A stretch of 64,000 nucleotides of DNA, taken from assembly GCA_963920525.1 (NCBI GenBank), contig OY986435.1, positions 98,102,115 to 98,166,114 on the forward strand, written 5' to 3'. Shown one piece after another: positions 33,328-43,807 of this stretch (position 1 is its first letter; every line of letters begins with the position of its first letter). A program made the translations under genes and the position numbers. This stretch comes from Dichetophora obliterata (taxonomy: Eukaryota > Arthropoda > Insecta > Diptera > Sciomyzidae). The notes under the pieces are model-generated. The model did no database searches. It saw only the letters and a list, made by a program, of their open reading frames with translations, and was not told the origin of the DNA.

Positions 33328-35339
33328 GATTCTATCTAAAAATAAAGATGAAGTCCGAAAATTAGCGGCTCGGGCAGAAACAACGCCTAACTCCCATACA
33401 AAATCACTTTATAAAAAGTTTTTTCTCTTAAAAAGTCTCAAAATTTATTTAAATGACTTGAAATTTTTACATACATATGTTTCGATAATTAAAACTGACC
33501 ATATTCATCACTATTTTTGTAATGTAAAACAATCTTTATAAAAAGTACTTAGGTTTTTATAATTAATATTAGAATAGAGAACATCTAAATGGTTTAAAGT
33601 TATCTGACTGACACTTAAACGATTTCACTTCAACATCTCTTAAGTCCTTTCAATGGCTAGGCTAAGCCGAAGTATTATTTTTTAGGTTAATACTCCTATC
33701 ATAACGGTCCTAAAAAGATGAAAAAACATACCTTTGATTTTTACCTGCGCTACTTACTCTTAATTTTATTATCATTTTAAAATCATTTTAAAATTTAAAA
33801 AATCCTCTTAATTTTATTATCATTTTATTGTCATAAAAGGTAAAAAAAACATTCATTTGATTTCTGTACGGTTGGTTTTTCTTACAAAATAGGACAAAAA
33901 CAAAATCAAACTGACTTTAATGTCAAATATCTCTCCAAATTTATTTTTGTCATGTTGGTACATTTTTTTTTATAGAACAACATTAATTAAAAAAAAACCG
34001 TTGCAAAATAATATTAAAAATTACTGTCTGTCGTGTCCAATATATTGGACAAATTCACTGAAAGAGTTTCCTATTCAGCAAGATCCGAGTGCGGCCCCTT
34101 GTGAATTTTACTATATTAGTGCGAACTAACACAAATAAAATGATTGCTGAACTTTCATGGAATTACACCGCACAGTGGTTCCATCCCGTATTCATGTAGG
34201 AATAAAATAGAAGGATTCGTCATTGACCAATAAAATTATGCATGTGAGTTATAATTAGAAAACAAACAAACCCGCCCCAAACCGCGCCTACACTCCATGT
34301 AACACAAAAACTATGAACGCTACATACTTTTGTTGTAGATATAGTAAAACAGCTCTTTAAAAAAAGTATACGAATTTATTTATTCTTTTGTTCGTTTAGG
34401 ATAGGTTCGCAGCCAATTATTTTAAATGTTAATATTAACTTTAAGATTGTAAGCAAAATACAATTTCAATTCATAAGGAATTACATTTTTTTATTTAAGC
34501 TATATCAAAACAACTCTGTCAAAAATAATATTAGCATTTATTTACCCTTTTGGTTTCTTTTAAGCAGGTTCGCAGCCAATTGTCTTAATTTTAATATCAC
34601 TCTTCCTGATTCTCAATGCTATGAATAGAGAATAATGATGCATTAAAACAAAAACAATTCGACAGTGTTAGCGTCAGTGTTGCCGTTTGTATCCGATAGA
34701 ATCCATTCTTATGGATTCTTATCTTATACTGAAAAACATAACTACTTTTTTAAGCCTTAATGCAAAGTTTGATTCTTTTTTCGAAGAAATTTTATAAATG
34801 AATATAATTTTTTATATATGTGACGTACATATATTCTTCACTTAAATTATAATATTCTGTACATTAGAAAAATCTTCAACCATTTTAAGAAACAGATTTA
34901 ATAAAAATTAAGAGATGTTTTTATATTTAATTCTGAGAGTGATTTAATATTTAAAAACCCCGTGTCTGTATATAAATATTACGATTTATCTGACGATAAC
35001 GGAATTTTTGCACAAATAGAATTAAATATCCAAGAGTTGGTTGAAAATACATTTTTTACATTATATATATAATTTTATACATATAAAAAGTGTTGGCAAC
35101 ACTGATTCTGAGACACAAAATGAGAGAGAATAGCCTTCGTAAAAAATATCGTATGCCGAATGTGTTGAGTAGAGAGTATGCAAACATAATTATAATGTAG
35201 TGTATGCCATGCTGTCGAACGATACAGAATAATAACATTTATGTTCGTCTCCACTCACATATACTCAACCGAACGGAAATTCATGCCATGCGAGGCACAT
35301 TCACTGATCAACATTGTAAACATAATACGAATATTTTTT
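33328..35339. other. AT-rich DNA with local duplications
   Basis: A unit containing AGGTTCGCAGCCAATT occurs twice (about 34336-34450 and 34498-34610), about 165 bp apart. CTCTTAATTTTATTATCATT is repeated at 33757 and 33806. No gene or element end could be supported. Confidence 0.5.
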
Positions 35340-35774
35340 TTATAATTTTTTTAATAGATAGCATAGTATTGTAGTGCCATCCCTGCTGAGACTACTAATC
35401 CCTACAACTATGCTACTACTCTTTGTTACAACCCTAACTCTAAATGTCAACCCATACCACCTAAGAACTAAGATTAATAAAATCAGTAATAGTATAACAA
35501 TGAAACCTGCAACATGCCTTTTCACTTACGGGAGAAGGCTTTATAGTATCTCAATGTTGAAGTAAAGAAAAAACAAATGAAATTAAAACATTTTCGGGAA
35601 ATTTTTCAATTTTGCGGCTACCTAATCGCTACCTAAAAGGTGTTAAGAATCATTCCTAGGAAGTTTATATGTTCCAAAAAGTTGTTTATTGAGATCTTAG
35701 GTTTATTTTTGTAGTTGATTATTTCCTTGAATTTTGAACGGTTTGCTTCCTATGGACCTGAACAGGGGAGAAAA
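35340..35774. other. Unrecognised; small open frames on both strands
   Basis: Open frames of about 60 codons overlap on both strands at 35340-35565 (leucine-rich on each). Neither shows a known domain. I looked for a mitochondrial insert because of the Leu/Thr-rich plus-strand reading and saw no convincing match. Confidence 0.25.
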
Positions 35775-36115
35775 GGTAAAAAAAATTGAATTTTTTAAAG
35801 TTTTTGCGATTTTGACCTTGAAGATGAAGTTTTTTGATTTTAAATGTTTACAATTTTTGTTTTTTATGACAAGAGCTGCAACTTTGCCTCAGAGAGTAAA
35901 TCAAAATTCCGAACGGTTTGCAAGATATGAGCTTGAGAAAATGATCATTTTTTTGCAAAAATGACACCGAGGCCCCACATCTTTGGGGCCCTTAAAAAAA
36001 ACCTGGAGGACTTTGGGCAAAACTGGGAGATAGGGGTCTTTTTTTTTGGTCTTTTATCACGTAGTGAGGTCCGTATATGTTTATTTTGTCATGACTTAAA
36101 AAATTACACACTGTG
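35775..36115 (-). repeat. CACAGTG-ended repeat, copy B
   Basis: This is the inverted relative of 28126-28470. Its end, read on the minus strand, is CACAGTGTGTAATTTTTTAA. Shared strings include GACACCGAGGCCCCACATCT and TTGCCCAAAGTCC on the appropriate strands. Only one end of the element is visible in this copy. Confidence 0.75.
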
Positions 36116-36315
36116 TTATTAAATACAAAGATACAAAAGGCATCATTGTTTTGATTGCCATCGCGGTCTTTTGACATTCTATCCCTACAATGAAAGTTGA
36201 ACCCTTTCGATTTATAATACCTAGGTAATTGTACTAAGGGTGTCGGTAGCTTTGAACGCATCTTTCTGTGTTTGTTTTGAAATTTATTCTCTGTTTTGAT
36301 GGTATGTTTATATTA

Positions 36316-36436
36316 AGTCTGTTCCCGTACTCGATTCAAGTAGCTTGAAGATGCTTGAAAGCTTTATTTTGAAGCTCGAGAGAGAGAGAGAGACTAATTA
36401 ACATGCAATTAATTGCAATTAATACGGGAACAGACC
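36316..36436. mobile_element. Small GGTCTGTT-ended MITE, copy A
   Basis: The ends (A/G)GTCTGTTCCCGTA and TACGGGAACAGACC are inverted repeats; ACTCGATTCAAGTAGCTTGA follows the left end and a GA run lies at 36378-36393. Copy B is at 42699-42845. This copy cuts off the downstream part of the Penelope fragment next to it, right after the EMLHI codons. Confidence 0.88.
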
Positions 36437-36791
36437 TAATATGTAGCATTTCCAACATGTATCGTCAGAAGTTATTTGCCTCTTGTTGTAAAATTTTAAC
36501 ATTGTCAAAGTCTGGACAATGTTCGAGTGCTGCACAGTGGGCCGCCAATACTGTTTTTTGTTCTAATGGTTTGGTGCGTGATTTATTTTCTGATTCGTGC
36601 GCAGATATTCTTGTACGTAATTTCGTCTTTGTAGTACCCACATAATCTTTGTTGCATATTGCTGCGTTATTTCCATTGCATGTTATTTTGTATATTAAAT
36701 TTGATTTGTCATTCTTGTCCATTTTACTCTTTGTATTGCTGTCCAAGATTATTATCTGTGCGTGTGGAGATTTCATATTTGTCCTTGTCAT
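36437..36791 (-). pseudogene. Penelope-like retroelement GIY-YIG endonuclease fragment
   Basis: On the minus strand the reading gives SNLIYKITCNGNNAAICNKD, YVGTTKTKLRTRISAHE and EQKTVLAAHCAALEHCPDF. IYKI, a C-x8-C pair and YVG-T---L--R---H form the GIY-YIG nuclease with the zinc-linked loop found at the C-terminus of Penelope-like elements, where it nicks target DNA for priming. The Glu of the fold may be in the QEANNF region. After NNF there is a stop, then RYMLEMLHI, where the MITE at 36316-36436 begins. The reverse transcriptase is not in the window. It is therefore an isolated, truncated remnant. Confidence 0.85.
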
Positions 36792-37265
36792 AGCAATTAG
36801 GTCCTATAATTCTACAGATATAATTTTGTTTTAAATTAAGACGTGGACTTGAGCACGATTATAGCCCAAAATCATAAAATAAGCGGTCGAAGAATTATCA
36901 CATTATTTTAGAATTTTCTTAAAATCTTTCAATCTTAAAGCTATACTTTCTCATGCGATAACATATATTTTTAAGGACTGACATCTTTGACTGACAGCAA
37001 CTCAGAAATTTTGCTCATACATTGACCTTAATTCTAATTGAGTTATTCAACAACTTGATATCAGTTGCTCTGCTCGTTGCTGACGAAGGCATCACTTTCA
37101 GCTTCCTCCAGAGTTAAGACACCAATTGGCTGGCTCTTTTATTCCCAACTCGTACTATAGTTTTCAATGTTGTTTTTTTATTTTACCAATGTTGTACTTT
37201 CCGCTAAGCTTATAAATATAGTGTAAATAATTAAGGCAAGACGTCAAGACTGTGCAACACCTTAA
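36792..37265. other. No gene seen
   Basis: AT-rich DNA without recognised features; the upstream part of the Penelope element is not readable here. Confidence 0.45.
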
Positions 37266-37945
37266 CCCAATGAGCACAAAACCGGATGCGGAGCCGTTTC
37301 GAACCCATTACGAGTCCGTCAGTATGCATTTCGCTTTCATGTTTCGACGGATCCGTTTCGAACCCGTTACGAATCCGTTAAAAAAAATGGTCGCAATGTT
37401 AACATAAAATCAGTCTTATATTTGTAATAAAATCTTTTACTTTATTTTCAGTAGATTAGGGATACGAAATTGTATTATGTACTTCTTTTTTTATTTTAAA
37501 TAATTGTTTTATATAATTAAGCACGTGCCTATATAATTCTTTAAATACATTTTTTTATTTTTTTATTTATTTAAAATGTAATATGTAAGAATGTAAGAAC
37601 TGAAATAACAAAAAAATTAAAAAAAATTTTGAATACAGCATAAGCTGACTTCCTAAATGCATTTATGCAATGCATCAGTGTGTTTTGTTTTGAATTGGTG
37701 CTAAATATAATAACGAAAACTGCGCAACTCTGTTGATACTCTTAAAAATAGTATAGTTGCGCAGTTTTAGTTAATACGCTTCGGACCAATTAAAAATAAA
37801 ACACACTGATGCATTGCATAACTGCATTTAGGAACTGAGCGCCTTATTGTTCGTTTTAAATCCGAACTATTTAATAAAACGAGTCCGTTGCGCATTCGCT
37901 TTATTTTAAAAAAAGGGTCCGAAACGGATTCGTATATAACACGCT
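37266..37945. mobile_element. CCC-ended MITE, copy 2, with a nested MITE
   Basis: The left end CCCAATGAGCACAAAACCGG follows CTTAA, and the order of blocks is the reverse of copy 1 (25189-25980), sharing GCACGTGCC and ACGAGTCCGTTGCG-type strings. The other end is truncated near 37945. The interior is interrupted by a palindromic MITE at 37651-37833. Confidence 0.75.
37651..37833. mobile_element. 183-bp palindromic MITE nested in copy 2
   Basis: The ends TCCTAAATGCA and TGCATTTAGGA belong to inverted arms of about 50 bp that also share ATGCAATGCATCAGTGTGTT on the left with its complement on the right. ACT flanks both sides (37648-37650, 37834-37836). Inner repeats (GCGCAACT, AGTTGCGC) extend the hairpin. 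No coding capacity. Confidence 0.85.
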
Positions 37946-38069
37946 AAAAGCAAAAGAAGGCAATTTTTTTTGTGAAAGCAAGAATGTAGGGGCTGAATTA
38001 CAGCATTCGTGATCGATCAAAATTGTACAAGGTTGATAGGCACTCGCCGTGCCCTTCGTAATTTTGCTC

Positions 38070-38250
38070 GATCACAGATGCTGTAAAAAAATGTGTAGAG
38101 CATCGAACAAAAGTCGAAGTGTTGCAAGCGAACATAGGACGAGTGTGTGCTATAGAGAAAGGGGTTGCGGGGAAGATCATGTGTAGCATGTGTCCATGAA
38201 GTTAATTTGATCGTGATGATGCATTGGCATAAACGGAGTTTGAGCAAAAT
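38070..38250 (+). pseudogene. Degraded coding fragment, family X copy 1
   Basis: The plus strand reads VEVLQANIGRVCAIEKGVAG then KIMCSMCP, two stops, FDRDDALA, a stop and TEFEQ. The minus-strand sequence at 50652-50880 gives the same protein without stops (LQANRRPVCDIEKGIAGEII, SMCPCSWFNRRDALAYTE). Nucleotide similarity runs through the whole block. The family is not one I recognise. The conserved amino acids with silent changes suggest both descend from a real coding sequence. Confidence 0.55.
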
Positions 38251-38276
38251 TTTAGTTTTCAGCTGTTTTGCTTTAC

Positions 38277-40544
38277 ATTAAGGGTAGTGTCCGAAACCGA
38301 AAACGAAACCGAAACCGAAACTGGTTATTAATATGAAAATTTAAGTTTTAACAAATGATTGTTTTATTAAAAGAACACAAAAGTACTACTAGCACAAAAA
38401 AAAAAGTATTGTATGAATATTGAAGTTTATAATAATTAATTGAAGTTTACTATAATAATAAATGAGATAATTTATTATGTTATAATATATAGAGATAATT
38501 TTTTTTTTTTTTTTATTACACACTTCAGTACACACTCAAAATAGTATGCACCTACAATATACACTTTTTTATAACTACAAAGCAAAGTATTTCTGTTTTT
38601 CTTAAACGTTTAGTATTATAAAAATAGAAATATGTATTTCGTTTTCTTTTCCTTTATTCCACACACACAGAATTCGTTCGTAAGTTTAATTATCATTTTT
38701 TGGCTTGAGTACATATAAAACTTTATTATTAAGTTCAATAGAGATGATAAAATCGAAAATGATAGTATCAAACGCATAAAATTAACCAAAATGTTTTGCG
38801 TTAACACGATAAATCAAATTATAGACGAATTCAAAATTGTTGTTTTGTGTTGTAAATATTTTTATTAAACCAAACTTATATATCGAATTAAATGACTGAT
38901 GCAAGAAATTTTGGTATAATTCAAGAATAGCGAAAACTCTCCTTTTTACTATTTTTGTTGGATTATACGGATTTTAACCTCCTAAATCCAAATCCAAATT
39001 TCAGGCCGCTGGCAATTGGTTTAGAAGTTATAGGCCTCCAAATTTGCAAAATTGGCTATAAATCTTTCTGTTTTTTTAGTGTTCCGCGTTATGGGTATCA
39101 AAAGAAAGGTAATGCGAGTACCTATTCAACGAGGTATCAAACATGAAAATACATTCATAACTTTTTAAGATATACCTATTATTATATTTACGATTTGTCT
39201 GGAAAACTAGTGGTTTCCCTTTTACGAAAGCACGACACTAAAAATGTTTATATCTTTAAAAGTATGGATTTCCATAATTGTATAGGTACCTTGTTGAATA
39301 GGTACTTTAATTACCTTTCTTATGATACCCATAAAGTGTAGTTTTGTTGAAAAATTTTTAAAAATAAGATTTGTAGGCTATTTTTGCCACCTTTAGATGC
39401 CTATAACTTCTAAACCAATTGCGAGTGCCCTGCAATTTTTTCAGATTTGGAGTAAGAAAGCCAAAATACATATGATCTGCAAAAAAAAATTCAAAAGGGA
39501 CAACATACCGTATTCTTGAAATGTTCCAAAATTTGTACCAATATGGCCGAATAACCGAAACTAGCCGAAACTGTCAAAAAGGGCCGAAACTGGCCGTAAC
39601 CGAAACCGAATATTCAGTCGGACACTAATTAAGGGTATTCACTTCAACACTTTCCGAAGATTGCTAAAATTTAATCACCTATTTGGGCCAATCTATTATG
39701 AAAAAATTCTGTTATTCTGTTATGATTTCCCATACAAATTTTTGAGCTGTCAAAAAATCTGTTACGAGACCAAAATTCGTATTCTGCACGACTATCTTTT
39801 ATGAAATCTGTAATAAATCATAGCAGATTTTTCGAACTGTCAAAAAATCTTTTACAAAATCTTTTATTCTGTCTTTTATTGTAACAAATTTTTAGAAAGC
39901 GAACGTTTTGGTCTGAAAAATTAATGTTTATTTACGAATTTCATTAAGAATGGCTCATAAAAGGAGGCAAATGTAAGATTATATAATTAATAAATGTGTG
40001 TCTTTTAAAGACAAGTTTTAAATAGAAAAAACCATTGGGCCACTTTGCTAGATTTACGCCTAAATAGCAAACCGTTCAATCTTCCTCACGTGCGTTTCGT
40101 GCAGCTTTTTAGGTTGGACAAAGTGAATGTGCGCTTGCATTTTATATTCATGTCCAATAATTTAATTTTACTGACATCAATCAGCTGTTTCATAACAGAA
40201 ATTAAAGGAATTGTAATAGATTTTTGTTTTCGAAGATTGATAACAGGGTACCATAAAAGATCGAAAGGCAGAATACCAATTTTTACAGATCTCTTTTGGT
40301 CGGCATCTTTTATGATTCATAACAGAAAAAGAAAAGATGTGTTCAGTAACCATAAGTAAATCTGTTTAATGAATGTTAGTCATTGTGAACATGATAATTT
40401 TGAAAATAAGAAGGGCATTCAGTCAATTCCCGCCTAAAAGCTGATGCAGCTGTGAAAAAAACGAAACATTACAAATGGGTCGCTCACTTCAACTCATCGG
40501 AAATTTCCGATTCCTGAAATTTCTGCATTGAAGTGAATATCCCT
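38277..40544. mobile_element. GGGTATTCACTTCAA-ended MITE split by a hAT-type element
   Basis: The ends AAGGGTATTCACTTCAA (left, beginning at about 38281 but now split, its bulk at 39631) and TTGAAGTGAATATCCCTT (40528-40545) are inverted repeats. The left terminus is interrupted exactly after ATTAAGGG by the element at 38285-39627. Without that insert it is about 920 bp. Inner inverted motifs (TTATGA, TAACAGA) suggest a further nested MITE, from about 39690 to 40330. No transposase. Confidence 0.8.
38285..39627. mobile_element. 1.34-kb hAT-type non-autonomous element with perfect 8-bp duplication
   Basis: The ends TAGTGTCCGA and TCGGACACTA are inverted repeats and are flanked by ATTAAGGG on both sides (38277-38284 and 39628-39635), an exact 8-bp duplication. 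Next to both ends are runs built on CCGAAACCGAAA, in the same orientation on both sides. The interior carries an inverted repeat with arms at about 38985-39150 and 39285-39460 (shared CAATTGGTTTAGAAGTTATA). There is no coding region. The duplication length fits hAT mobilisation. Confidence 0.9.
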
Positions 40545-40933
40545 TTTTATTTTGTTTAATAAACACCTTCAGCTAGCTTTGAATGCAATTGCAAATAAGT
40601 AAGATAAATGGAATATTTGGACTTAACCATTTTATTTGCTTATATGTTTTTAATATAATTTCTTTTTTTTATATATGCTAAGATAATTTTCTTGCCTGCC
40701 TTATTGAAAAAATAATCAAGATATGCACGTATTTTTTAAATTATTTAGTTTCTTTAGGATATTTTTTCTGTATTTATGCTATGGCTATAATACCGAGATT
40801 TTTCAAAGGCAATTAAATAACATACATTCTCAGTATTAACTATTTTAATTTTAATCTCTTATAATCAGAAATGTATGCAACAATAATTTCCGTTAAGATT
40901 TGTCTTATAAAAACAAAATTCAATATACACACT
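40545..40933. other. AT-rich DNA, no gene seen
   Basis: Nothing supported in this stretch. Confidence 0.5.
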
Positions 40934-41059
40934 ACACGGAGATAATTATTTTGCTTGGATCAAGCAAATGTTTTGCTTAAAAGCAAATCAGCAAAACAAT
41001 GCTCAATCACGGTGTGATTCTAGAAAAAGATTGCTAAATTGAAATCTCCTCATGTATTT

Positions 41060-41330
41060 AGAAAAAAGCAAAGTTATATTGAGCTCAAGCAAAATTTTGC
41101 AAAGTTATTATAAACTGCAAAAACAGATTCCTACGTAATTCATGCAAATATTTGCTAACTTATTATAAAATCAAATATCAAATTTTTACTAAAATCAAGC
41201 AAATATTCGCTAAGTTATTATAAACTCAAATAGCACATTGTTACTTAACTCAAGCAAATATTTGCTAAGTTATTATAACCTCAAATAGCAAATTTTTACT
41301 ACATTCAAGCAAATTTTTTTCAAACACACG
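41060..41330 (+). repeat. Minisatellite, about five units of 55 bp
   Basis: Units share TCAAGCAAATATTTGCTAAG and TTATTATAA(A/C)CTCAAATAGC-like strings with substitutions between units. AAATATTT inside each unit is palindromic. Confidence 0.8.
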
Positions 41331-41348
41331 AGCACACGTTTATTCTTA

Positions 41349-42099
41349 CCCTGCAGTGCAATCAACTAGATTTATACCAGTCAACAACTAGTTGGAAATA
41401 TCCAACAACTAGTTCGATTTATGTCCTATTCTCATAGAACCGACTGGTATTTTTTACGTGGTGATGTCATTGGAAAAGACAATTGTCTTACTATAGATAA
41501 GGTTTTAACTAGTTAACAACTCATTTTTTATGTAAAGTAAAATTCTAGTTGGGTTGTGACTAGTTTTTAACCAATATAGTAATTATCGAATTAAAACTAG
41601 TTCATAGGTTCATATTTTTTCAATAGTTCATAGGTTCAAAGAACATATATTTTTACAACAAAATATAAGCTAAAGGCTAAAGTTAAAGCTATTTGATGAA
41701 ATACCATGTTTATGGTATATATAAACTAAGTTCTAATCTACTACAAAGTTGCAATAAAAACATTTAAAAATGAGAGTATATGTCGCATTAATATAATTCA
41801 AGATATTTTATCAACTACATGTTTTTAAATTAGTTTTTATATGTTTTAATTTGTTTATAATTAGTTTGTTCCAATGGGGTACCCAGCTCCAACTGGCTTT
41901 GGAACTGGTTGATTTTGATAATATGTAGTATAGTTTGATTTTGGCTAGTTTTACAACTGGTTTAATGTGACTTGACAAAAACTAGTTGGGTTTAAACTAC
42001 TTTTGTAACTAGTAAATCGTGACAAAATATAAACTAGTTTGTTTTGACTAGTATAAATACTACTCATGTTTTAATGCTGACTAGTCTTACACTGCAGGG
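41349..42099. mobile_element. 751-bp TA-flanked MITE rich in ACTAGTT
   Basis: The ends CCCTGCAGTG and CACTGCAGGG are perfect inverted repeats with TA on both sides (41347-41348, 42100-42101). ACTAGTT and AACTAGT motifs occur more than ten times, most densely near both ends. The TA duplication points to a Tc1/mariner-type non-autonomous element. No coding capacity. Confidence 0.88.
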
Positions 42100-42127
42100 T
42101 AATGAAGAAAATTAGGCGACGATTAGT

Positions 42128-42197
42128 CAACAACCGCGAGAGTCGAATGGATAAGCCCATGCACTTACACTCACGCGGGCAAGGTTCAAGTCTCCGG
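42128..42197 (+). ncRNA. tRNA-Arg-like relic
   Basis: CCGCGAGAGTCGAATGGATA followed by AGCCC resembles the acceptor strand and A box of eukaryotic tRNA-Arg (CCGCGTGGCCTAATGGATAA), and GGTTCAAGTC 40 nt further on is a B box. The 3' acceptor strand no longer pairs with the 5' strand and the anticodon arm is degraded, so it is a pseudo-tRNA or an old SINE head. Confidence 0.5.
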
Positions 42198-42371
42198 ATA
42201 ATTGTATTTGTCAATTAAATTTAATGTTAATAATTATTTCACTTCAAAAATATGCTATATTAAGCAAAAACTAATCAAAATTTGCTATTCCAAATTATAA
42301 TAACTTAGAAAATATTTGCTTGAGTAAAGTAGAAATTTGCTTTTCCAGTTTATAACAGTTTTCTCTGTGTA

Positions 42372-42698
42372 CCAGCAGTGCTATAGCGCATTATTTTCTG
42401 AAAATTCTGCATTCAGAAAAGAACAGAAAAAATGCAGAGTTCTTGAAAAGGGCAGAAAAGATGCAGAATTTTTTCCAGAAAAGAATGTGCTATGTGTAAG
42501 AAATACTTTACTATTTTTTAGCAAATAACATGACTGTTAAGAATTATTTTAATTTATCCAATGTTCTAGCTTTTTTCGTTTGTGATGAACACCATTTTAA
42601 GTGCATGTGCAAATGTATATATTATTATTCAATTTTAAATTCATTATATTAAAACGAACAAATTCATTAATTGACTTTTAAATGAGTTAAAGATATTA
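42372..42698. other. No gene seen
   Basis: A short stretch repeats AAAAGATGCAGAATTTT-like strings (42410-42480). No element could be delimited. Confidence 0.45.
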
Positions 42699-42845
42699 GG
42701 TCTGTTTCCGTACTCGATTCAAGTAACTTGAAGTGGCTTAAGAGTGTTATTTTACAAATTTTTAAATCTCGAGAGAGAAGAAAAGCATGCAAAATGTCAC
42801 TCTCTATTGTAATACAATAACTTGAAGGTAGTACGGAAACAGACC
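42699..42845. mobile_element. Small GGTCTGTT-ended MITE, copy B
   Basis: The ends GGTCTGTTTCCGTACT and AGTACGGAAACAGACC are perfect 16-bp inverted repeats, flanked by TATTA on both sides (42694-42698, 42846-42850). It shares ACTCGATTCAAGTA(A/G)CTTGA and a CTCGAGAGAGA string with copy A at 36316-36436. Confidence 0.9.
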
Positions 42846-42939
42846 TATTAAGATCTTTCTTACGATCGTGACTGAGTACGTTGCACAATGAAACGTCATG
42901 CTAAAGAGAGAAACGTCAAAATCGAACTTTAATTTTTTT

Positions 42940-43570
42940 AAATGAGGCCTATCAGAAATTCTAAAGTGCTTTATTAAAAAGCAAGTAAAAAGGTCTTCAC
43001 TCTGTCTATGAATAGTGCTTTTTAAAAGTGCTTTGCTCCCGCTACAAATAAAGCTTAAAAAAAGCTGTTTGCTTTCGAGATTCTTCGTTCTTTTTCGTTA
43101 TCTACTCTGCTGACTAATGGTGCTCTTATCACTAGCATCGCTTGTTTTTTTCTCATCATTATTCATCACTAGTTTATGCAAAAAGTTTAATTCGTGAAAA
43201 AGTGTTGCAGCAAAATAGTAAAAAAATTAGGTTAAAACGTTTATAAAGAGTTAAATTGTAATGTTTTCATAAAAAGGTAATAAAATTAGTGGCAAGTGGC
43301 TTGGATATTCAAAACGTAAATGTAAAATATTACACAGGGCAAAAATATACGCCATCGAAAATAAAGTCGCGAATGCAGGTGTGAACAAAGAAGGCGCTCT
43401 TTCCGAAGGAAGAGCAAAGCGCTTTTTTGAATCATTTTTCATAGCGAGAAAAAAGGTCTTCTTTCCTATGACATGACAATGTTAAATATAGCTCTATATA
43501 AAGTGAGAATAAAGCGCTATTGTGGTTTTGTAAAGTGCTTTGAAAGTGGTTTTGAAGCGCTTTGTTTCCT
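42940..43570. repeat. Region with repeated AAAG(T/C)GCTTT palindromes
   Basis: The palindrome-like decamer AAAGTGCTTT or AAAGCGCTTT, with near variants, recurs about eight times at 42960-43060 and 43390-43565. GGTCTTC appears near each end in facing positions (about 42990 and 43455). This looks like a MITE with subterminal repeats, but termini and duplication were not found. Confidence 0.45.
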
Positions 43571-43807
43571 AAAATTTTTTTTTAAATAGTTTTGATTAAA
43601 TTTACTTTTGATTAAATTAAATATGGTTGAAAATAACAAGTTTTTAGAGAATCATGAAATTTAAAAAAAATTTTAACAATTTACTCCAGTATAAGGAAAT
43701 ACATATTCCAGTTTTTGCATTTTCTTTTTTTAATTGAAGTTTTTTCTACCATATAAAACGAGTTTATTTTGTGGTGCAAAAATAAAAAGTATTCCAAATC
43801 AATTAAA

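Larger units (their letters stand above)
40934..42371. mobile_element. Element with ACACGGAGA ends and internal minisatellite
   Basis: The left end ACACGGAGATAA and right end TTCTCTGTGT are inverted. Inside the left arm a unit of about 55 bp (CAAGCAAATATTTGCTAAGT, then TATTATAA) is repeated about five times at 41060-41330, and an inverted, shorter set lies at 42240-42360. The centre holds a nested MITE (41349-42099) and a tRNA-like stretch (42128-42197). No frame. The superfamily is uncertain. Confidence 0.65.

Noticed and set aside
35340..35565. Possible mitochondrial insert or membrane protein
   Set aside because: Hydrophobic readings occur on both strands and no mitochondrial gene order or motif could be recognised.
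41060..41330. CRISPR-like array of short repeats
   Set aside because: The units are direct minisatellite copies without unique spacers, and the DNA is eukaryotic.
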